A stretch of 26,956 bases of DNA, taken from Bacteroidota bacterium. GTDB taxonomy: Bacteria; Bacteroidota; Ignavibacteria; Kryptoniales; JAKASW01. Each line of letters opens with the position of its first letter. Position 1 is the first letter of the stretch. Below the pieces are notes generated by a model. That model made no database searches and was not told where the DNA came from. It saw only the letters and a program-made list of their open reading frames with translations. The translations under genes were made by a program, and so were the position numbers. The stretch covers positions 1 through 26,956 of the forward strand of contig JAJYJD010000014.1 of the NCBI GenBank assembly GCA_021789755.1, written 5' to 3'. This document shows positions 7,692-14,882 of the stretch, piece by piece.

Positions 7692-9026
7692 TTACGCGGG
7701 TATAGTTTTCTTTACCGAATCGAGTGCCTCGTCGAAATCGAGAATGATGTCGTCGATATGCTCGATGCCGACCGAGACGCGCACCAAGTCCGGCGTAACG
7801 CCGGCGGATAACTGTTCCTCGTCGGAGAGCTGCTGATGAGTGGTGGAGGCCGGATGTATGACGAGCGTTTTCGCATCGCCGACATTGGCGAGCAGGCTGG
7901 TCAGCTTGAGGTTATTGATGAATTTCTTCCCTGCCTCGAGACCGCCTTTGATGCCGAAGACGACCATCGAGCCGAAAAGTCCCTTTCTGAAATATCTTAC
8001 GGCCTTTGCATAGTCGGGGTGATTTTCTAGTCCGGGGTAAATAACCCAATCGACCAGCGGGTGAGATTTAAGGTGTTTCGCCAGTTTGATCGCGTTTTCG
8101 CAATGACGCTCGACTCTCAGCGAGAGTGTCTCGAGTCCCTGGAGGAGAAGGAACGAGTTGAACGGGCTGATGCACGGACCGAGGTCGCGCAGGCCTTCGA
8201 CCCGTGCCCGGATTATGAAGGCAATATTTCCGAACGACGACTTGGGACCGAACACTTCATAGAACTTCAGGCCGTGATAGCCGGGGCTCGGCTCCGTGAA
8301 CACCGGGAACCTGCCGTTTCCCCAATCGAAGTTGCCTGAATCCACTATCACTCCTCCGATGGATGTTCCATGACCGCCGATCCATTTGGTAGCGGACGCG
8401 ACGACGATGTCGGCGCCGAAATCTATCGGTCTGCATGTATATCCGGCCGCGCCGAAGGTGTTGTCGACAACCAGCGGAACACCTTTCGAATGCGCGACCT
8501 TTGCTATAGCTTCAAGGTCGGGAATATTCAGCTTCGGGTTCCCGATGGTCTCTATGTAAACCGCCTTGGTCTTACCATCGATCAGCTTTTCGAACTCCTT
8601 TACATCGTCGCCGTTTGCAAACTTCACATCTATGCCGAGACGCTTGAATGTGACTTTGAACTGGTTGTAGGTTCCCCCGTAGAGATTGGAGGTCGACACA
8701 ATGTTCTCACCGGCCTGAGCCAGCGTGGTCAGGGCGAGCAGCTGAGCCGCCTGCCCGCTGCTCGTGGCAAGTGCCGCCGCTCCTCCTTCCAGTGCCGCGA
8801 CCCTTTGCTCGAAAACGTCGGTGGTCGGGTTCATTATGCGAGTGTATATGTTCCCGAACTGATGCAGTCCGAAGAGCGATGCTGCGTGCTCGCTGTCGTT
8901 GAAAACATAAGATGTCGTTTGATATATGGGAACCGCCCTCGAATTTGTGGTCGGATCGGGTTTCTGACCTGCATGAAGTTGGAGAGTCTCGTAGTGGTAT
9001 TTCCTCTCCTTGCCGTTCGTACTCAT
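7692..9026 (-). CDS. metY: O-acetylhomoserine sulfhydrylase (aminocarboxypropyltransferase)
   Basis: PLP enzyme of the Cys/Met-metabolism family, 444 residues, the length expected for MetY rather than the roughly 380-400 of cystathionine synthases and lyases. Visible motifs: YTRIMNPT (61-68, phosphate-binding Tyr and Arg), SSGQAA, VVDNTFGA with Asp188 to the pyridine nitrogen, and SATKWIGGHG with the Schiff-base Lys214. It converts O-acetylhomoserine plus sulfide to homocysteine, so with metX it forms the direct-sulfhydrylation route. Start ATG at 9026 is preceded by a strong AGAGGAG Shine-Dalgarno 7 nt upstream. Expression should be controlled by the SAM-I riboswitch and terminator in its leader, closing when S-adenosylmethionine is abundant. 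Confidence 0.95.
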   Translation of the reverse strand: MSTNGKERKYHYETLQLHAGQKPDPTTNSRAVPIYQTTSYVFNDSEHAASLFGLHQFGNIYTRIMNPTTDVFEQRVAALEGGAAALATSSGQAAQLLALTTLAQAGENIVSTSNLYGGTYNQFKVTFKRLGIDVKFANGDDVKEFEKLIDGKTKAVYIETIGNPKLNIPDLEAIAKVAHSKGVPLVVDNTFGAAGYTCRPIDFGADIVVASATKWIGGHGTSIGGVIVDSGNFDWGNGRFPVFTEPSPGYHGLKFYEVFGPKSSFGNIAFIIRARVEGLRDLGPCISPFNSFLLLQGLETLSLRVERHCENAIKLAKHLKSHPLVDWVIYPGLENHPDYAKAVRYFRKGLFGSMVVFGIKGGLEAGKKFINNLKLTSLLANVGDAKTLVIHPASTTHQQLSDEEQLSAGVTPDLVRVSVGIEHIDDIILDFDEALDSVKKTIPA

Positions 9027-9070
9027 CTATTTCTCCTCTTTTCTGTTTGTCCTGATATCACCATTGCCAT

Positions 9071-9132
9071 GAACACGAATTGAAAAGAACCGGTGATTAT
9101 TTTTTTTATTCGCCAGATTCGTGTTCGAATCT
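9071..9132 (-). repeat. Alternative pairing elements in the metY leader
   Basis: Between the terminator and metY, AGATTCG (9115-9121) and CGAATCT (9126-9132) form a perfect 7-bp hairpin with a 4-nt loop. Overlapping it, GAACACGAAT (9071-9080) and ATTCGTGTTC (9117-9126) form a perfect 10-bp inverted repeat with 36 nt between the arms. Both structures use 9117-9126, so they exclude each other. Neither covers the Shine-Dalgarno at about 9033-9039. Function unknown. Confidence 0.5.
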
Positions 9133-9139
9133 TCCTTAC

Positions 9140-9182
9140 AAAAAAAACCTCCTCCTGCACTGAGAACGATGGCAAGAAGAGG
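9140..9182 (-). terminator. Intrinsic terminator of the SAM riboswitch
   Basis: On the minus strand an 11-bp helix (9172-9182 with 9148-9158, two G-U pairs) is followed at once by eight T residues (A-run 9140-9147). It lies directly downstream of the aptamer and upstream of metY, as expected for the OFF-state expression platform. Its 5' arm is shared with the antiterminator. Confidence 0.9.
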
Positions 9183-9205
9183 CTTAAATTCTTGACTCAT
9201 CTCTC
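9162..9205 (-). promoter_or_regulatory. Antiterminator of the SAM riboswitch
   Basis: On the minus strand CAAGAA (9189-9194) can pair with TTCTTG (9173-9178), GATG (9198-9201) with CATC (9168-9171) and GAGA (9202-9205) with TCTC (9162-9165), separated by small internal loops. The structure takes up the 3' strand of aptamer helix P1 and the 5' arm of the terminator. It can therefore form only when the aptamer is unoccupied. This is the logic of a transcriptional OFF switch. Confidence 0.7.
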
Positions 9206-9395
9206 CCGTGCAAGCCGTCCTCAAACCTCGGACGGATACGGGCAGGAATTAGCACCGGCCTCCCGGCTGACCTGTACGATCTGACGGAACGGTTGCTAGG
9301 GTTTCACAGGGCCTGTTCCCTCCACCCTTTCCCGGACAATAGCTCCGGGAAACCGCGCATCACACCACGTGATGTATGAACGGTTCTCGATGAAT
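9195..9395 (-). promoter_or_regulatory. SAM-I (S-box) riboswitch aptamer with a 56-nt insertion
   Basis: The minus strand carries the SAM-I core: GGGTGGAGGGA (9317-9327), GGCCCTGTGAAACCC, GCAACC, GGTGCTAATTCCTGC and GAGAGATGAG. P1 pairs ATTCATC (9389-9395) with GATGAGT (9195-9201). P4 is CCCGT/ACGGG capped by CCGTCC/GGACGG. Canonically the P1 5' strand and a GAGA-like junction lead directly into the GG-N-GGAGGGA of P2. Here the junction GAGAA (9384-9388) is separated from P2 by 56 nt holding two self-contained hairpins: 9353-9383 (inner CATCAC/GTGATG) and 9328-9352 (9-bp perfect stem). Removing them restores the standard order. It controls metY-metX through the antiterminator and terminator downstream. 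Core identity is secure; the exact P1 assignment is less so. Confidence 0.9.
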
Positions 9396-9424
9396 TGGAA
9401 AAAACTTTTTGAAAGAACTTATTC

Positions 9425-9452
9425 AATATACTAATCTTGAAATTAAAGTCAA
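9425..9452 (-). promoter_or_regulatory. Promoter of the SAM riboswitch-metY-metX transcript
   Basis: On the minus strand TTGACT (9447-9452) and TATATT (9425-9430) are separated by 16 nt; each box matches the sigma70 consensus in 5 of 6 positions. Initiation near 9418 would place the start about 23 nt before the aptamer P1 helix and give a leader of about 390 nt. The remaining stretch to the divergent gene at 9649 shows nothing I recognise. Confidence 0.65.
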
Positions 9453-9648
9453 GTATCGAATACGAAGAAATTTTCCCGGACTTAAGTCTGTCGGTTGTCG
9501 AGGACCAGCCGGAAGTTTTACCGGATTCATATAAGTGGGAATACCTGTCTGCCTCCACGCCGCGATTTCCGCCGGAAGGCGATGCTGAACTGCAGTTGAC
9601 GTAAAAGAATTCTGTGGCTTGCCAGATTTGTATTGACTATTTTCGTTC

Positions 9649-10122
9649 ATGGATCTTACGGCATACCTCTCAGGTGGGATGGAGTACGCGGATAATTACG
9701 GGGCCGATTGGCGAAGCGACATGGAAGGATGGCTGAGAAACAACCTGGCACACAGCTGCTTCAACCCCGTTCGGGAAAGTGAAAGATTTCTCGGCTCGCG
9801 CTATCCTGACATCGATTTCCGCCGCTCAAAGTCGGAGGATTTCGAGAAACACAGACAAATAGCAAGGGATATTGTCCGACTGGATTCGCGCGAAATAATC
9901 ATGCGCAGCGACTACGTCATATGTTTCTATGACGATAGCGCGCAGAGAGGCGCCGGGACCAAAGGAGAACTCACGATCGCGGCCCTGATGGGCAAACCGG
10001 TATACCTGATCAGGGGAATGGACATCGCCGACATACCGAGTTGGGTGATCGGCTGCGCCGACAGAATATTCGACGACTTCGCCGGTCTCAAGCTGTTCCT
10101 CAGCCGCGAATACTCGAGGTAG
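9649..10122 (+). CDS. Nucleoside 2-deoxyribosyltransferase-like protein
   Basis: A 157-residue soluble protein. The N-terminal YLSGGMEY with a following Trp, and the later RSDYVICFYDD...GTKGELTIAALMGKPVYLI block, match the pattern of the nucleoside 2-deoxyribosyltransferase superfamily: a Gly-rich sugar-phosphate loop, an Asp (Asp88) and a Glu in GTxxE (Glu107) at the usual nucleophile position. Such enzymes transfer or hydrolyse the deoxyribose of nucleosides or nucleotides; several related families have unknown substrates. No start exists upstream in frame because a stop lies at 9634, so the ATG at 9649 is firm, although it lacks a Shine-Dalgarno. It is transcribed away from the metY leader and converges on the subtilase gene, with only 3 nt between the two stops. 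No functional partner is visible nearby. The fold call is moderate and the substrate unknown. Confidence 0.65.
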   Translation: MDLTAYLSGGMEYADNYGADWRSDMEGWLRNNLAHSCFNPVRESERFLGSRYPDIDFRRSKSEDFEKHRQIARDIVRLDSREIIMRSDYVICFYDDSAQRGAGTKGELTIAALMGKPVYLIRGMDIADIPSWVIGCADRIFDDFAGLKLFLSREYSR

Positions 10123-10125
10123 ACC

Positions 10126-13062
10126 TCACTTCAGAACCATTATCTTTCTTGTCTGCGTGTAACTTTCATTCCCGGATGAAGCGATAAGCCTCACGAAGTA
10201 AACACCGCTCGACAAGCCGTAGCTTGAGAGAGAAGCGGTATACGGGCCGCCCGAGGGGAATGTGCCGTCCACAAGTGTCTTCACCTTCTGACCGATCACA
10301 TCGTAGACGTCAATCGTCACCCTCGATTGCTTTTTCAACGCGAAGGAGATTGTGGTACTGGGGTTGAACGGGTTCGGGAAATTCTGGTATAATTCCGCGA
10401 GGTCGCTCAGATTCGGAGGAACCGCTCCGCTATCAACGATCTGGCTGTTTAGAATTCGTGCCACCGCGACTGCCTGCTCAAGATCCTGAAGTGTGTCTCC
10501 TGCCGCCAGGACGAAAGCAAGTACGGTGTCTGCGGCTGGCGCGATCGAAACGGGGCCGCCCGCTACAACCATAGAGATATCGCTCGGGCCGGCGCTGTCG
10601 TATACGGTCCCGCTCGAAAGGGCCTGCCATTTGTAAAGCTTAGAAAAGCCGTTATAGATGCCGTTGCTCGCAGCGTTGTCAATCGCCATATAATTGACAG
10701 GCGCTCCGCTTACAAGCGCACACCCGGCGAAGGTCCTCGGGACCCTGGTTGCGTTATAAGCATAACCTAACTGGTAAGGACTGTCATACTCCGCCAGATT
10801 GTTCTGGCCGTTGGGTCCGATGTCCCAATCAAAGAATAGCCCCGCATGCAAGTTATTTATCCTGGTCGTGTTGAGATTACGGATCCTGTAGCGCAGGAGA
10901 ATGAAGTTATCGGTCGAATCGCGATGATACGAATAGGTGTGGAGTGTAACCATTATCCCAACACGGTTCGACGTTGCGTTGCTGTCGTCGAACATGAGAA
11001 CCGATTCCTGATCTGCGATTATCCCGGGTTTCTGTACGTTGACAAGGCCCACGGGTTTGAAGTCATTATCCTCCTCAGCGGCATTCGCCGTGGAATCCCG
11101 TGCCACGTCCACAACTTGTGATGAGGAAATGCCCGCCATGAACGCACCTTCGAAAAGTATGCTGTCCCTGTCCGGCAGATATATGAAACCATCGCCCTGC
11201 GAATTGTTCGGGTAATCGTTGAAACCTATATTACCCTTCGAGGTTACTGTCGTGGCAATATTGTTTACCTGAAGGTTTCTAAATGTCGGATTCAACAGAA
11301 CATCGAATCCCTTGTAGTCTGTATAGCTGCCATCGCTGATCTTGATTACGAATGACGCGATGTGCCCGGCAGGAGTCTCAGCACCCACTTTAAAGCTGAG
11401 CGGGTTATTCCCAAAATTATAGGTCCCCATCGTTTGAAGTGCCCCAACCTTCACATTTCCGTTCACGACGGTGACGTACGGATCCTGTGTTGTGAGCGTA
11501 AGCTGAAGATTCGTCGTCGGCTTAAGCCAATCGGTGGCAGTTCCCAGAACGCTTACCGTTTCTCCGTCCGTGAAGACGCCGTCGTTGTTGCCGCCCGCCG
11601 AATCACTGAGAGTTACGCCGTTCAACATAACGCCCGGTGAGGAAACCGTCAGGGCACTGTAAGCGTTCACCCTGCCAAATCCGATCTTGTAAGCAAAACC
11701 CGGGTTCAGGGTATCGATGTTATCGGAACTGACCCGAACTTGTTCTAAAATCTGTTGCGGAGTATAGTTTGGGTGCTGACTCGCCACCAGCGCGGCGACG
11801 CCGGCCGCACACGGTGACGCCATCGACGTCCCGCTTTCTTGCGCATAAGTATCTGCTGTTCCGATAGTCGACCAAATCGCGAGGCCGGGCGCGGAGACGG
11901 AAACATCATAATTCACATTCGTGAAATCTGTTGCAAGGTCGTTTTGATCCGTGGCTGCGACCGAGAGGACGTTGTTGTAATATGCCGGCGATTCGAATAC
12001 CTCGGAGTGATCGTCGTTGCCGGCGGCCGCGACGACAAGCGCTCCCTTCGAAGCTGCATAGTCAACGGCATCCTGCTCGTACTGCGAGTATCCCGGCCCG
12101 CCCCAACTGCAGTTAATCACCCGTGCACCGTGGTCGGCAGCGTAGATTATTCCTTCGAAGCCGTACACAATATATGGATACCCCGATTGCGGGTCAGTCT
12201 CGTCGGCCTCTGAGACCTTGACCGGCATTATCCTGCATTTCGGTGCAACTCCGGCAATGCCGATCGTGTTGTTCGCCACGGCCGCCACAATGCCGGCGAC
12301 ATGTGTCCCGTGTTCATAAGGAGGCGGGAAATCTTCTCTCGGATCATTGTCGGGCGTCGGAGAACCGTGTCCGTTCCCTGCACCGCCGAAATCCCAGCCG
12401 ATGGAATCTCCGGGATAGCTTGTATCGGATTGCCAGTTTGGGTTATGCCAGATATTAGCATAGAGGTCCGGATGCATCCAGTTGACGCCGGTATCGACTA
12501 TTCCAACCACGACGCTTGAATCTCCCTCCGTGATGTTCCAGGCATTGAACGCCTGTATCTTCGAGAGGGCGTACTGCTCGGCGATCAGCGAATCGTTCGG
12601 CATAAGGTCTCCGCCGCTTACCTTGTACATGTAATGCGGCTCGGCATATTCCAAATCCGGATTCAAGCTGAGCGACTTCGCGAGCAGCGCCGGAGTAACC
12701 GTGCTCGAATAATGAACTATATATATGTTGTTCAAAATTGCGGAAGACTTGTCAAGTCTCGCGTGTACGATATTAAGGAGTGGCTGCATGCTGCCCGGGT
12801 TCGCCTCGGTCACTATCTGCTTCTGCGGGCCCGGCACTTTGAAGAGTTCCTGTATAGAAGGCACAACGCCGGGTTTGAACTTGACGACGACTACGCCCGG
12901 AAGAGCCGGTTTGTCCGGGTCGATCGTCGACATCCCTCTGTAAATCCTCGGCCCGCCTGAGATGTTTCCTGCCGCGGCATAGACATTCACGGAACAAACC
13001 AAGACACATAATCCCGCCGCGGCTGCGACGAGCGCCTTCACAGAACTTAATGATGAATTCAA
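10126..13062 (-). CDS. Secreted subtilisin-like serine protease with type IX sorting domain
   Basis: A 978-residue S8 peptidase. A signal peptide (about 1-30, ending VNVYAAAG) is followed by a propeptide-like region (about 50-150). The catalytic domain carries IVDTGV with Asp190, HGTHVAG with His251, the oxyanion Asn349 in AAAGND and GTSMASP with Ser413. After about residue 470 come beta-rich Ig-like regions (GGNNDGVFTDGE) and a large domain of unknown role. The last 85 or so residues are a type IX secretion (Por) sorting domain, with NFPNPFNPSTTISF, YDVIGQKV, GVYFVRL and a terminal KIMVLK. It is probably exported through the outer membrane and kept at or released from the surface. The start is a TTG at 13062, supported by AAGGAG 7 nt upstream. 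All catalytic residues are intact, so it is likely active. The substrate is unknown. Confidence 0.93.
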   Translation of the reverse strand: MNSSLSSVKALVAAAAGLCVLVCSVNVYAAAGNISGGPRIYRGMSTIDPDKPALPGVVVVKFKPGVVPSIQELFKVPGPQKQIVTEANPGSMQPLLNIVHARLDKSSAILNNIYIVHYSSTVTPALLAKSLSLNPDLEYAEPHYMYKVSGGDLMPNDSLIAEQYALSKIQAFNAWNITEGDSSVVVGIVDTGVNWMHPDLYANIWHNPNWQSDTSYPGDSIGWDFGGAGNGHGSPTPDNDPREDFPPPYEHGTHVAGIVAAVANNTIGIAGVAPKCRIMPVKVSEADETDPQSGYPYIVYGFEGIIYAADHGARVINCSWGGPGYSQYEQDAVDYAASKGALVVAAAGNDDHSEVFESPAYYNNVLSVAATDQNDLATDFTNVNYDVSVSAPGLAIWSTIGTADTYAQESGTSMASPCAAGVAALVASQHPNYTPQQILEQVRVSSDNIDTLNPGFAYKIGFGRVNAYSALTVSSPGVMLNGVTLSDSAGGNNDGVFTDGETVSVLGTATDWLKPTTNLQLTLTTQDPYVTVVNGNVKVGALQTMGTYNFGNNPLSFKVGAETPAGHIASFVIKISDGSYTDYKGFDVLLNPTFRNLQVNNIATTVTSKGNIGFNDYPNNSQGDGFIYLPDRDSILFEGAFMAGISSSQVVDVARDSTANAAEEDNDFKPVGLVNVQKPGIIADQESVLMFDDSNATSNRVGIMVTLHTYSYHRDSTDNFILLRYRIRNLNTTRINNLHAGLFFDWDIGPNGQNNLAEYDSPYQLGYAYNATRVPRTFAGCALVSGAPVNYMAIDNAASNGIYNGFSKLYKWQALSSGTVYDSAGPSDISMVVAGGPVSIAPAADTVLAFVLAAGDTLQDLEQAVAVARILNSQIVDSGAVPPNLSDLAELYQNFPNPFNPSTTISFALKKQSRVTIDVYDVIGQKVKTLVDGTFPSGGPYTASLSSYGLSSGVYFVRLIASSGNESYTQTRKIMVLK

Positions 13063-13069
13063 GTGCTTA

Positions 13070-13075
13070 CTCCTT
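13070..13075 (-). promoter_or_regulatory. Ribosome-binding site fixing a TTG start
   Basis: AAGGAG on the minus strand lies 7 nt before the TTG at 13062. The codons that follow give a good signal peptide, so this TTG is the best start of the subtilase gene. Confidence 0.75.
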
Positions 13076-13085
13076 GTGATGAAAG

Positions 13086-13114
13086 AATCTATATACGCGG
13101 GGCATGTCGTTCAA
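13086..13114 (-). promoter_or_regulatory. Weak candidate promoter of the subtilase gene
   Basis: Minus-strand TTGAAC (13109-13114) and TAGATT (13086-13091) are 17 nt apart, each 4 of 6 to consensus; an overlapping TATATA offers another -10. It lies just after the terminator of the preceding gene, so the subtilase gene needs a promoter about here. Confidence 0.3.
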
Positions 13115-13115
13115 C

Positions 13116-13152
13116 AAATAAAAAGGGCTGTAAGGTTTTACTTTTACAGCCC
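13116..13152 (-). terminator. Intrinsic terminator after the DUF6588 gene
   Basis: GGGCTGTAA (13125-13133) and TTACAGCCC (13144-13152) form a perfect 9-bp stem with a 10-nt loop. On the minus strand the stem is followed by TTTTTATTTG. It lies 48 nt past the stop at 13201 and before the subtilase promoter region, so it should end the ypdA-to-DUF6588 transcript. Confidence 0.88.
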
Positions 13153-13200
13153 CTGAACAAAAAATGCCGCGCGTTATGGTACTGCGCCCGATCGTCCGGA

Positions 13201-14160
13201 CTAGATTGCTATCCCCAGACCCAGCGTCACGGCGCTCATCGACCCGAAGCTATAGTCGCCGTTTATCAGCACCGGTCCGAGAGCGAAGCTCAAACCCGCA
13301 AGCGCTCTGAACTTATTCTTGCCTTTCAGCGAAAAGGAAACGTTGACCGGCTGAAAGTTCTGGCCGGGGTTGTAGGTGTATTTGACATCGACGGACGAAC
13401 TCTCCATTTGCAGGCCTCCATATAGTGTCAGCATCAGGAAGGTCTTGCTTACCTCGATGTTCGCCGCGAAGGTCGAGGCCTTCATCAAATCGCCGCCCGA
13501 GGAATCCGTGACAGAAAGGCTCTGAAACCCGACCTGCACCGCTATGTCGATGGGAACTAGAGGGATATACTGGCTTATGCTGTGCCTTACAGCAACTCCA
13601 AAAAGCTGCACCTTACCGTAGTCTGACAGCTTGATCTCCGGGAGGTATCGTACCATGACGTCGGTGCCGAACAGGCTGCCGATCCCGACCTGCGGTATCG
13701 GCAGAGGAACGAGACTCGCATTGATCAATCCTCCGATCGTGGATAGCGAATCCGTCGGGTAGAGAGGATTGGTCGGCGTGATGACCGCCTTCCCTTTATC
13801 GCTGCTGCCGTATATCGTCGGCGCGTTCGTCACTGTAAAAGTCGCGGGCTGCTTCCCGAGGATAGGATCATACAGGGTATCCGCGTAGCTCGCATTGAAC
13901 GACTTGTCGGAACTCTGGATGAGGGCGGTGCCGATCTGCACGCCGACGTACACATGCAGTCCCAATGGAAGAAGGCCGCTCATACTTGCACCGTGAAAGA
14001 GGCCGGAATTCATATCCATCCCAAAAGCGTCCACCGCCGGCGCCACGTAGGCTTTGCCATACTCTGAGCTTACCTGCGCAAGCGTGCTGGTCAGGTTCTG
14101 CGCCCGCACAAAACTCGCGAGTGCCAGAACCACCAAAGCTGCGGAAACTGCCTTTCGCAT
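13201..14160 (-). CDS. Outer-membrane protein, DUF6588-like
   Basis: A 319-residue exported protein with a clear signal peptide (MRKAVSAALVVLALASFVRA, cleavage before Gln21). The mature part is rich in alternating hydrophobic strands with Gly and aromatics and ends in a short strand (VTLGLGIAI), as in small outer-membrane beta-barrels. Segments such as NSGLFHGAS, VMVRYLPEIKL and VAVRHSISQYIPLVPIDIAVQ resemble the Bacteroidota DUF6588 family, whose function is unknown; the family assignment is from memory of its pattern. The ATG at 14160 has a strong AGGAGG Shine-Dalgarno 5 nt upstream. It follows adk by 80 nt, without an obvious promoter in the gap, and ends at the intrinsic terminator, so it may be the last gene of the ypdA operon or be separately transcribed. 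Confidence 0.65.
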   Translation of the reverse strand: MRKAVSAALVVLALASFVRAQNLTSTLAQVSSEYGKAYVAPAVDAFGMDMNSGLFHGASMSGLLPLGLHVYVGVQIGTALIQSSDKSFNASYADTLYDPILGKQPATFTVTNAPTIYGSSDKGKAVITPTNPLYPTDSLSTIGGLINASLVPLPIPQVGIGSLFGTDVMVRYLPEIKLSDYGKVQLFGVAVRHSISQYIPLVPIDIAVQVGFQSLSVTDSSGGDLMKASTFAANIEVSKTFLMLTLYGGLQMESSSVDVKYTYNPGQNFQPVNVSFSLKGKNKFRALAGLSFALGPVLINGDYSFGSMSAVTLGLGIAI

Positions 14161-14240
14161 CTTACCTCCTGGTTTTTGAACAATTTAGCTTACCTGTCAA
14201 TGAGCAGTTGTGCCCTGAATCAATGCCGTAATCCGCAAAA

Positions 14241-14882
14241 TCACGGCCTCAACGCAGCATTCAGGCGTTTCGTAACGTCCCTAATTTCACCAATGCCGTC
14301 GACTTCAACAAGCAATTTCTTCAGTGCATAAAAGTTCTTCACAGGCTTCGTCTGATTGATATAAACCTCGAATCTCCTGAGAATTGTCTCTTCCCTGTCG
14401 TCGTCTCTTTGATATAGTTCTCCACCGCACTTCGGGCATTTGGAATCCTCAATTTTGTCCACGGACAGGTTGAAAATCGCGCCGCAGCTTCTGCAAACGC
14501 GCCGCGACGTAAGTCTCTTCAAGAGTATGTCCCTGTCAACTTCCATGCTCACTACTTTGTCCACCTTGATGCCCGATTTCTTGAACACCTTATCCAACGC
14601 TTCAGCCTGTGGCAGCGTTCGCGGGAATCCATCCAGGATGAAACCGTCCCCGGCATCGGCTTCCTTCAGCCTTTCCTGTATGATTCCGATTACGACGTCA
14701 TCCGGCACGAGTTCCCCCCGGTCCATGAACGTCTTCGCCTTTTTGCCAAGGCCGGTGCCGTTTGCGATCGCAGCCCTCAAGATGTCGCCCGATGCGATGT
14801 GCACGATCCCGAGCTCTCTGGAAAGAATTTTTGCCTGTGTCCCCTTCCCGACTCCCGGAGGACCGAATAGAATTATTCTCAT
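14241..14882 (-). CDS. adk: Adenylate kinase (zinc-binding LID type)
   Basis: Catalyses ATP + AMP to 2 ADP in the cytoplasm. From the ATG at 14882 it has 213 residues, the normal long-form length. P-loop GPPGVGKGT at 7-15, AMP-binding ASGDILR at 30-36, DGFPRTLPQA at 84-93, and a LID domain holding four cysteines (130, 133, 149, 152) in two CxxC pairs that should bind a structural zinc. The frame is open a further 19 codons upstream to an ATG at 14939. The 14882 start is preferred because it gives the canonical MRIILFGPPG N-terminus and an ATGA overlap with the rlmN stop. Adk often sits in the ribosomal secY operon; here it lies with rlmN instead. Confidence 0.95.
   Translation of the reverse strand: MRIILFGPPGVGKGTQAKILSRELGIVHIASGDILRAAIANGTGLGKKAKTFMDRGELVPDDVVIGIIQERLKEADAGDGFILDGFPRTLPQAEALDKVFKKSGIKVDKVVSMEVDRDILLKRLTSRRVCRSCGAIFNLSVDKIEDSKCPKCGGELYQRDDDREETILRRFEVYINQTKPVKNFYALKKLLVEVDGIGEIRDVTKRLNAALRP

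Noticed and set aside
9304..9650. Two overlapping minus-strand open frames of 75-84 codons upstream of metY.
   Set aside because: They run through the promoter and riboswitch aptamer, have low-complexity, basic translations and no ribosome-binding site.
10111..10124. Small inverted repeat GAGGT/ACCTC at the junction of the convergent deoxyribosyltransferase-like and subtilase genes.
   Set aside because: Five base pairs with a 2-nt centre and no T-tract; likely chance, although it lies where a bidirectional terminator would be wanted.
14195..14200. A perfect TTGACA -35-like box before the DUF6588 gene.
   Set aside because: No acceptable -10 box at 15-18 nt spacing; not enough for a promoter call.
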